Below, piece after piece: positions 1 to 5,267 of a DNA stretch of 5,267 nucleotides. The notes under the pieces were generated by a model, which worked only from the letters and a program-made list of their open reading frames with translations, did no database searches and was not told the DNA's origin. How positions within the stretch are numbered: the first letter of the stretch is position 1; each line of letters begins with the position of its first letter. The position numbers and the translations under genes were made by a program. Source of the DNA: an uncultured Vogesella sp. (lineage in GTDB: Bacteria > Pseudomonadota > Gammaproteobacteria > Burkholderiales > Chromobacteriaceae); contig CAMLGD010000218.1 of assembly GCA_946479405.1 (NCBI GenBank), forward strand, positions 1-5,267, in the 5' to 3' direction.

Positions 1-1297
<1,297 letters not shown>

Positions 1298-2605
1298 CTA
1301 CTTCTTGCCGGCATCCTCGTCCAGCTGGCGCAGGAAGGCTAGTTTGTCGGCGATCTTGCTTTCCAGCCCGCGCGGTACCGGTTGGTACCAACCGGGTTCG
1401 GCCATGCCGTCGGGGAAATAGGTTTCGCCGGCGGCGTAGGCGTGCGGCTCGTCGTGGGCGTAGCGGTAGTCGTGGCCGTAGCCCAGCTCTTTCATCAGCT
1501 TGGTGGGTGCGTTGCGCAGGTGTACCGGTACTTCGCGGCTCTTGTCTTGCTGCACGAAGGCGCGGGCCTGGTTGTAGGCCATGTAGCCGGCATTGCTCTT
1601 GGCGGCGATGGCCAGATAGATCACCGCCTGCGCCAGTGCCAGCTCGCCTTCCGGGCTGCCCAGCCGCTCGTAGGTGGCGGCGGCGTCGTTGGCGATCTGC
1701 ATGGCGCGTGGGTCGGCCAGGCCGATGTCTTCCCACGCCATGCGCACGATGCGTCGCGCCAGGTAGCGGGCATCGGCACCGCCATCCAGCATGCGCGTCA
1801 GCCAGTACAGCGCGGCATCCGGGTGGGAGCCGCGCACCGATTTGTGCAGTGCGGAGATCTGGTCATAGAAGTTGTCGCCGCCCTTGTCGAAGCGGCGCGC
1901 GCTGACGGTGAGCACTTCGGCCAGGAAGGCAGCGTCCACGCTGGCGGCCTTGCGCGCGCGCGCGGCGGTGATGGTCTGTTCCAGCAGGTTGAGGAAGCGA
2001 CGCGCGTCACCGTCGGCGTAGCCGGCCAATGCCTCGGCGGCACCGTCGACAAAGCTGATGCCGTCCAGCCGGCCGCTGGCCTGTACTCGCTGCAGTAGTG
2101 CCAGCAGGTCGTCGTTCTGCAGCGATTTCAGCACGTAGACCTGGGCGCGTGACAGTAGCGCGGCGTTGACTTCGAACGAAGGGTTCTCGGTGGTGGCGCC
2201 GATGAAGGTGAGCAGGCCGGATTCGACAAAGGGCAGGAAGGCATCCTGCTGGCTCTTGTTGAAGCGGTGCACCTCGTCGACGAACAGGATGGTACGACGG
2301 CCACTCTGCTGCAGCGTGGCATGCGCGCGCTCCACTGCCTCGCGGATTTCCTTTACTCCGGACAATACCGCCGACAGCGGGATGAACTCTGCGTCAAAGG
2401 CATTGGCCAGAATGCGCGCCAGCGTGGTTTTGCCCACGCCGGGCGGCCCCCACAGGATCATGGAGTGCGGCACTTGTGCTTCCACCGCCAGCCGCAGCGG
2501 CTTGTCGGCACCGATCAGATGCTGCTGGCCGATGACTTCATCCAGCGAGGTTGGCCGCATCGCCTCGGCTAGTGGTTTTACCGGCTCGCGCGCAAACAGG
2601 TCCAT
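1298..2605 (-). CDS. rarA: Replication-associated recombination protein A (AAA+ ATPase, MgsA/WHIP family)
   Basis: This 435-residue protein is close to the 447 of E. coli RarA. The family acts at stalled or damaged replication forks, interacts with single-stranded DNA-binding protein, and is related to clamp-loader ATPases. The N-terminal MRPTSLDEVIGQQHLIG (16-32) is the family opening. Walker A is GPPGVGKTT (53-61), Walker B ILFVDE (106-111) followed by VHRFNKSQQDAFLP, and sensor 1 GATTEN (136-141) followed by PSFEVN. The C-terminal half has the family's helical and tetramerisation region, including the motif SVRGSHPDAALYWL and, near the end, GYGHDYRYAHDEP. No catalytic residue looks missing. 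The ATG lies 3 bases after the lolA stop and has only a weak ribosome site (GCGAG inside the end of lolA), so translational coupling to lolA is likely. The same neighbours occur in E. coli. Identification is secure. Confidence 0.97.
   Translation of the reverse strand: MDLFAREPVKPLAEAMRPTSLDEVIGQQHLIGADKPLRLAVEAQVPHSMILWGPPGVGKTTLARILANAFDAEFIPLSAVLSGVKEIREAVERAHATLQQSGRRTILFVDEVHRFNKSQQDAFLPFVESGLLTFIGATTENPSFEVNAALLSRAQVYVLKSLQNDDLLALLQRVQASGRLDGISFVDGAAEALAGYADGDARRFLNLLEQTITAARARKAASVDAAFLAEVLTVSARRFDKGGDNFYDQISALHKSVRGSHPDAALYWLTRMLDGGADARYLARRIVRMAWEDIGLADPRAMQIANDAAATYERLGSPEGELALAQAVIYLAIAAKSNAGYMAYNQARAFVQQDKSREVPVHLRNAPTKLMKELGYGHDYRYAHDEPHAYAAGETYFPDGMAEPGWYQPVPRGLESKIADKLAFLRQLDEDAGKK
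1952..1964. repeat. Alternating GC tract inside rarA
   Basis: Thirteen bases of strict GC alternation, (GC)6G, encode part of an Ala/Arg-rich helix (AARARKAAS) in RarA. Such tracts can adopt Z-DNA and are slippage-prone, but the reading frame here is intact. Most likely it is a by-product of Ala-Arg codons in a GC-rich genome. Confidence 0.6.
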
Positions 2606-2608
2606 GGT

Positions 2609-3214
2609 TTACTCGCTGACCACATCCACGCCTTTGGGCGGGGTAAAGCTGAAGTGTTCGGCACCCAGCGGTGGGTTTTTCTTGATGTTGCTGAAGCTGA
2701 TGCGGGTGGTGTTGCCGAAGCTGTCAGTCAGCTCCATGGCCACCAGCTGGTTGGCACTGAAGCCCATCTTGATGGCGTCGAAGGTGTTGTCAGACTTTTT
2801 CGGCGTGGCGGCCAGCCATTCCACTTGGCCCTGGCGGCCAACCTCGCGCAGCAGGTAATCGCGCTCGATGGCGTTGCTGCCGGCCAGTAGCGCCGCCGGG
2901 CTGCTGCCCAGTGTGCCGGACTGGTTGCGCTTGGTGATCTGCGCCAGTTCCTTGTCGTACACCCACAGTGTCTTGCCGTCGCCGACGATCAGCTGTTCAT
3001 ACGGCTGGGTGTAGCTCCAGCGCAGCTTGCCCGGGCGCTGGATTTCCATCTGGCCGCTGGCTTTTTCCTGGCCGTTCTTGTTGGTCACGGTCTGGCTGAA
3101 GCTGGCGGACAGGGTCTTGGTACCGGCAACAAAGGCCTTGAGCTGGGCGATGGCGGCGGCGTTGGCCGGGGCGATCAGCGCGCAGCACAGCGCGAGACTG
3201 GCGAATGCTTTCAT
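2609..3214 (-). CDS. lolA: Outer-membrane lipoprotein carrier protein LolA precursor
   Basis: LolA is a soluble periplasmic chaperone. It takes triacylated lipoproteins from the LolCDE transporter in the inner membrane and hands them to LolB at the outer membrane. The chosen product has 201 residues, matching the family (E. coli precursor ~204). Residues 1-19 (MKAFASLALCCALIAPANA) are a Sec signal peptide with a likely signal peptidase I cut after A17-N18-A19. The family core is clear: FSQTV (39-43), then RPGKLRWSYTQPYEQLIVGD (60-79), with R60 at the place of the conserved arginine important for lipoprotein handling in E. coli LolA, and a C-terminal FSFTPPKGVDVV strand. An in-frame ATG 45 bases upstream (3259) would add MKHGQMQDRFTDRNP in front of the signal peptide and has no good ribosome site; the ATG at 3214 has AGGA five bases upstream. 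It overlaps nothing and is followed 3 bases later by rarA. Cys10-Cys11 lie in the signal peptide and are not read as a lipobox. Confidence 0.96.
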   Translation of the reverse strand: MKAFASLALCCALIAPANAAAIAQLKAFVAGTKTLSASFSQTVTNKNGQEKASGQMEIQRPGKLRWSYTQPYEQLIVGDGKTLWVYDKELAQITKRNQSGTLGSSPAALLAGSNAIERDYLLREVGRQGQVEWLAATPKKSDNTFDAIKMGFSANQLVAMELTDSFGNTTRISFSNIKKNPPLGAEHFSFTPPKGVDVVSE

Positions 3215-3219
3215 GGGGT

Positions 3220-3223
3220 TCCT
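3220..3223 (-). promoter_or_regulatory. Shine-Dalgarno site that fixes the lolA start
   Basis: On the minus strand AGGA is followed by ACCCC and then the ATG at 3214. This supports the shorter lolA start with its signal peptide directly at the N-terminus, over the upstream in-frame ATG at 3259. Confidence 0.75.
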
Positions 3224-3256
3224 GTCGGTGAAACGGTCCTGCATCTGACCATGCTT

Positions 3257-3285
3257 CACAGTGACTGTTCGTACGCTTTTGTTAA
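3257..3285 (-). promoter_or_regulatory. Weak candidate lolA promoter with an overlapping dyad
   Basis: On the minus strand TTAACA (3285-3280) matches the -35 consensus at 5 of 6 positions, but the hexamer 17 bases downstream (ACTGTG, 3262-3257) is a poor -10. A small perfect dyad, ACAGTGACTGT (3258-3268), covers that site. lolA needs a promoter unless it is read through from nadE, and the hairpins behind nadE argue against full read-through. The call is therefore mainly positional. Confidence 0.25.
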
Positions 3286-3300
3286 CGAATGCGTGATGAT

Positions 3301-3324
3301 GTTGGCCGCAAGCCTGCGGCCAAC
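3301..3324 (-). terminator. Strong GC-rich hairpin 3' of nadE, terminator-like without U-tract
   Basis: GTTGGCCGCA (3301-3310), loop AGCC, and TGCGGCCAAC (3315-3324) form a perfect 10-bp stem with a 4-base loop, beginning 14 bases after the nadE stop codon in the direction of transcription. The minus-strand sequence after it (ATCATCACGC) has no U-run, so efficient Rho-independent termination is doubtful. It could instead protect the 3' end of nadE mRNA, act as a partial terminator, or be one member of a dispersed repeat, since its arm recurs elsewhere in the window. Confidence 0.45.
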
Positions 3325-3333
3325 CTTGTTGCC

Positions 3334-3352
3334 ACCGCTTACATGAAGCGGT
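3334..3352 (-). repeat. Second hairpin overlapping the nadE stop codon
   Basis: ACCGCTT (3334-3340), loop ACATG, and AAGCGGT (3346-3352) form a perfect 7-bp stem with a 5-base loop, with the TAA stop (3341-3339) spanning the loop and one arm. With the 3301-3324 hairpin it makes two stems in tandem at the nadE mRNA end. No U-tract follows. Part of the stem is constrained by coding sequence (NRFM), so chance is possible. Confidence 0.4.
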
Positions 3353-4931
3353 TGGTGATCGGATAGCGCCAGTCCTTGCCGAAGCCGCGGTGGGTGATGC
3401 GCGGGCCTACCGGCGCCTGGCGGCGCTTGTATTCGTTGATCTTCAGCAGGCGTACCACCTTGTTCACGTCCGCTTCGGCAAAGCCGGCCTTGACGATATC
3501 GGCGGCAGACTGGTTGCCTTCCACGTAGCGTTCCATGATGGCATCCAGCACTTCGTACGGCGGCAGGCTGTCCTGGTCTTTCTGGTCCGGGCGCAGCTCG
3601 GCGGACGGCGGGCGGGTGATGATGCGCTCCGGAATCACCTCTCCCACGCTATTGCGCCAGCGACACAGTGCGAAAACAAGGGTCTTGGCCACGTCCTTCA
3701 GCACCGCAAAACCGCCGGCCATGTCGCCGTACAGCGTGCAGTAGCCGGTGGTCATCTCGGACTTGTTGCCGGTGGTCAGCACCAGCTTGCCGCTCTTGTT
3801 GGACAGCGCCATCAGCAGGGTGCCGCGGATGCGCGCCTGCAGGTTTTCCTCGGTGGTGTCGGCATCCAGGCCGGCAAAGGAGGGCGCCAGCGCGGCCATG
3901 AAGCTTTCGTACATCGGCCAGATTTCGATTTCGTCGTACTTCACCCCCAGGCGGCCGATCATGTCGCGGCTGTCCAGCACGCTGATGTCGGCGGTGTAGC
4001 GCGAGGGCATCATCACCGCGTGCACCTTGTCGGCGCCCAGTGCGTCCACCGCCACTGCCAGTGTCAGCGCGGAATCGATGCCGCCGGACAGGCCGAGCAG
4101 GGCGCCGGGGAAGCGGTTTTTACCTATATAGTCGCGCACGCCTACCACCAGTGCGCGGTAGATGCTTTCCAGCTCATCCGGCAGCGGGACGATGTTGGCC
4201 GCAGCAATGTCGCCATCCACCACGTCCACCAGCAGTAGTTCGTCGTCGTAGGCGGCGGCCTGCGCCACCACTTCGCCTGCCTGGTTGAGGGCGAAGGAAC
4301 CGCCGTCGAATACCAGTTCGTCCTGGCCGCCGGTGAGGTTGACGTAGGCCATCGGCACGCCGGTTTCTTCCACGCGGTAGCGCACGACTTCGTGGCGGGT
4401 GGCGATCTTGTTGCGGTGGAACGGCGAGGCGTTCAGCGACACGATTACCTGCGCGCCGGCATCGGCGGTTTCCGCCGCCGGCTCCACCGACCACACGTCC
4501 TCGCAGATCAGCACGCCCACCTGCACGCCGTTCTGTTCGAATACCAGCGGCGCGGCGCCGGGAGTGAAGTAGCGGCACTCGTCGAATACTTCGTTATTCG
4601 GCAGCAGCATCTTGTGGTACTGGCCCAGGCGGTGGCCGTCGCGCAGCACGGTGGCGGCGTTGAAGCGTTCGTTGCCCAGCTTGACCGGGTGGCCGATCAC
4701 CAGGGTGATGCCGTCCAGCATTTCCAGTTCGTCCAGGCCGCGGGCGATGTCGCGATAGAACTGGTCACGCAGCAGCAGGTCTTCCGGGCTGTAGCCGGTC
4801 AGTGCCAGTTCTGGCGTTACCAGTATGTCGGCGCCCTGTGCCATGGCGGCATGGGCGAGTTCGAGAATCTTCTGGGCATTGCCGGGGATGTCACCTACCA
4901 CCGGGTTGAACTGGGCAAGAGCGATACGCAT
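3339..4931 (-). CDS. nadE: Glutamine-dependent NAD+ synthetase
   Basis: The enzyme performs the last step of NAD+ biosynthesis: ATP-dependent amidation of nicotinic acid adenine dinucleotide, using ammonia released from glutamine. The product has 530 residues, a normal length for the two-domain bacterial form. Residues 1 to about 250 are a nitrilase-type glutaminase domain with the expected Glu-Lys-Cys triad: E41 in VTPELALTGYSPEDLL, K107 in YHKMLLPN, and C143 in LICEDVW. Residues from about 260 are the ATP-pyrophosphatase synthetase domain with the P-loop SGGIDS (282-287), TTGNKSEMTTGYCTLYGDMAGG (386-407) and the C-terminal KINEYKRRQAPVGPRI. The end, WRYPITNRFM, is family-like. I start at the ATG at 4931 (MRIALAQFNPVVGD) because this matches the family N-terminus; an in-frame TTG at 4943 would add four residues. 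Neither start has a clear Shine-Dalgarno site. It is monocistronic or the first gene of the minus-strand cluster. Identification is secure; the start is fairly sure. Confidence 0.97.
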   Translation of the reverse strand: MRIALAQFNPVVGDIPGNAQKILELAHAAMAQGADILVTPELALTGYSPEDLLLRDQFYRDIARGLDELEMLDGITLVIGHPVKLGNERFNAATVLRDGHRLGQYHKMLLPNNEVFDECRYFTPGAAPLVFEQNGVQVGVLICEDVWSVEPAAETADAGAQVIVSLNASPFHRNKIATRHEVVRYRVEETGVPMAYVNLTGGQDELVFDGGSFALNQAGEVVAQAAAYDDELLLVDVVDGDIAAANIVPLPDELESIYRALVVGVRDYIGKNRFPGALLGLSGGIDSALTLAVAVDALGADKVHAVMMPSRYTADISVLDSRDMIGRLGVKYDEIEIWPMYESFMAALAPSFAGLDADTTEENLQARIRGTLLMALSNKSGKLVLTTGNKSEMTTGYCTLYGDMAGGFAVLKDVAKTLVFALCRWRNSVGEVIPERIITRPPSAELRPDQKDQDSLPPYEVLDAIMERYVEGNQSAADIVKAGFAEADVNKVVRLLKINEYKRRQAPVGPRITHRGFGKDWRYPITNRFM

Positions 4932-5118
4932 GGCTAAAGACAACTTGTAAATAAGTTAACGGGGGGATTCTACCTGATCGGCTGCCGACCCGCGTGCTGC
5001 TGCGGCCATGAGCGCAGGGTGCATGCGGCCATCGGAGCTTTGCCTGCCGGATCAAGCGCTTGCCGTCTTTGGTGTTGCCGGCAGGGTGCAGGGTTGGCCG
5101 CAAGCCGCCGGATGCTGC
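4932..5118. other. Divergent spacer between nadE and tRNA-Ser, rich in short repeats
   Basis: No gene is convincing here. The nadE-proximal end is AT-rich: a dyad AACTT-GTAAAT-AAGTT (4942-4957), and on the minus strand TAGAAT (4972-4967), a 5-of-6 match to a -10 box that would give a leader of about 30 bases; no good -35 accompanies it. Farther out lie two direct copies of TGCGGCCAT (5001-5009, 5024-5032), two of GCAGGGTGCA (5014-5023, 5081-5090), an 8-bp inverted repeat CCTGCCGG/CCGGCAGG (5043-5050, 5078-5085) and the 10-bp palindrome CAAGCGCTTG (5053-5062). A minus-strand open frame of 84 codons (5145-4891) runs into nadE in another frame and lacks a ribosome site. Confidence 0.55.
5043..5085. 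repeat. Inverted repeat enclosing a 10-bp palindrome
   Basis: CCTGCCGG (5043-5050) and CCGGCAGG (5078-5085) are exact reverse complements with 27 bases between. Inside that spacer CAAGCGCTTG (5053-5062) is a perfect palindrome. The element lies upstream of the tRNA-Ser promoter and in the far upstream region of nadE. It could form a branched structure or bind a dimeric protein; no known operator is recognised. Confidence 0.45.
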
Positions 5119-5167
5119 GCTTTTTTCTGCAAAAAAGCTTGCCAATAGTGGGTATGTCCCCTAAAAT
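5119..5167 (+). promoter_or_regulatory. Stable-RNA promoter for tRNA-Ser with UP-like element
   Basis: TTGCCA (5139-5144) and TAAAAT (5162-5167) each match 5 of 6 sigma-70 consensus positions and are spaced by exactly 17 bases. Directly upstream, a T6 tract, CTGC and an A6 tract (5121-5136) resemble the TTTT-NNN-AAA pattern of an UP element that binds the RNA polymerase alpha subunit. Together with flanking GC they form an 8-bp perfect inverted repeat (5119-5126/5131-5138). The -10 box is followed by GC-rich GCGCAGCC, a discriminator typical of promoters under stringent (ppGpp) control. A start near 5174 would give a leader of about 41 bases before the tRNA. Confidence 0.8.
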
Positions 5168-5215
5168 GCGCAGCCTCTGACGACGAAACGCCTAGTGCCG
5201 TTGTCAAAGCCATCT

Positions 5216-5267
5216 GGAGAGGTGGATGAGTGGTTTAAGTCGCACGCCTGGAAAGCGTGTTCAGGGT
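5216..5267 (+). tRNA. tRNA-Ser(GGA), 3' part cut by the window edge
   Basis: The first 52 bases of a serine tRNA are visible. The 5' acceptor strand is GGAGAGG (5216-5222), followed by TG and a D-arm with stem GAT (5225-5227) pairing to GTC (5239-5241) around GAGTGGTTTAA. The anticodon stem is CACGC (5243-5247) with GCGTG (5255-5259), and the loop CTGGAAA puts the anticodon GGA at 5250-5252, reading UCC and UCU. The variable arm begins at 5260. The body closely resembles E. coli tRNA-Ser(GGA). The T-arm, 3' acceptor strand and CCA end lie outside the window. It is transcribed away from nadE by its own strong promoter. Confidence 0.95.

Noticed and set aside
1382..2098. Long plus-strand frame of 238 codons opposite rarA
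   Set aside because: It is antisense to conserved RarA sequence, its product has no known domain, and GC-rich codons routinely keep this antisense frame open.
3179..3188. Possible lipobox (LALC) in the LolA signal peptide
   Set aside because: LolA is a soluble periplasmic carrier; the Cys is inside the hydrophobic core and a good signal peptidase I site (ANA) follows.
3215..3259. Longer lolA start at 3259
   Set aside because: It would place 15 polar residues before the signal peptide and lacks a good ribosome site, whereas the ATG at 3214 has AGGA at proper spacing.
3390..4238. Long plus-strand frame of 282 codons opposite nadE
   Set aside because: The His/Gln/Val-rich product has no recognisable fold and mirrors NadE codons; no ribosome site or promoter was seen.
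4891..5145. Minus-strand 84-codon frame overlapping the nadE start
   Set aside because: It has no ribosome site, an unrecognised composition, and overlaps the well-supported nadE N-terminus in another frame.
5216..5267. tRNA-Ser as an integration site for a genomic island
   Set aside because: Attachment sites normally use the 3' part of a tRNA, which is outside the window, and no integrase or direct att copy is seen upstream.

Overview
The window looks like ordinary core chromosome from a GC-rich betaproteobacterium. Protein wording and gene content suggest Neisseriales, perhaps a Chromobacterium/Vogesella/Aquitalea-type genus. That placement is inference from remembered family sequences; no search was run. 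All four protein genes lie on the minus strand. One RNA gene starts on the plus strand at the right edge. I see no mobile element, CRISPR array, phage gene or defence gene, and no gene that is clearly a new system.

In transcription order (right to left): nadE (4931-3339, glutamine-dependent NAD+ synthetase); a 124-base gap with two GC-rich hairpins; lolA (3214-2609, periplasmic lipoprotein carrier); rarA (2605-1298, AAA+ replication-maintenance ATPase), only 3 bases after lolA; a 238-base gap (1059-1297, counting to the rarA stop) with a 9-bp inverted repeat; and serS (1058 to beyond base 1, seryl-tRNA synthetase, C-terminus missing). The order lolA-rarA-serS is the same as in E. coli, where ftsK precedes lolA; here nadE sits in that place.

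Divergent from nadE, on the plus strand, a strong stable-RNA type promoter (5139-5167) leads into the first 52 bases of a tRNA-Ser(GGA) gene (5216 to the window end). The window therefore holds both a serine tRNA and the enzyme that charges it, about 4 kb apart and on opposite strands.

The coding regions are conventional. What deserves a second look is in the gaps: a 10-mer, GTTGGCCGCA, present five times on the plus strand and once inverted; hairpins without U-tracts after nadE; a dyad in the serS leader; a short echo of the rarA N-terminus just after the rarA stop; and a repeat-rich nadE/tRNA spacer.
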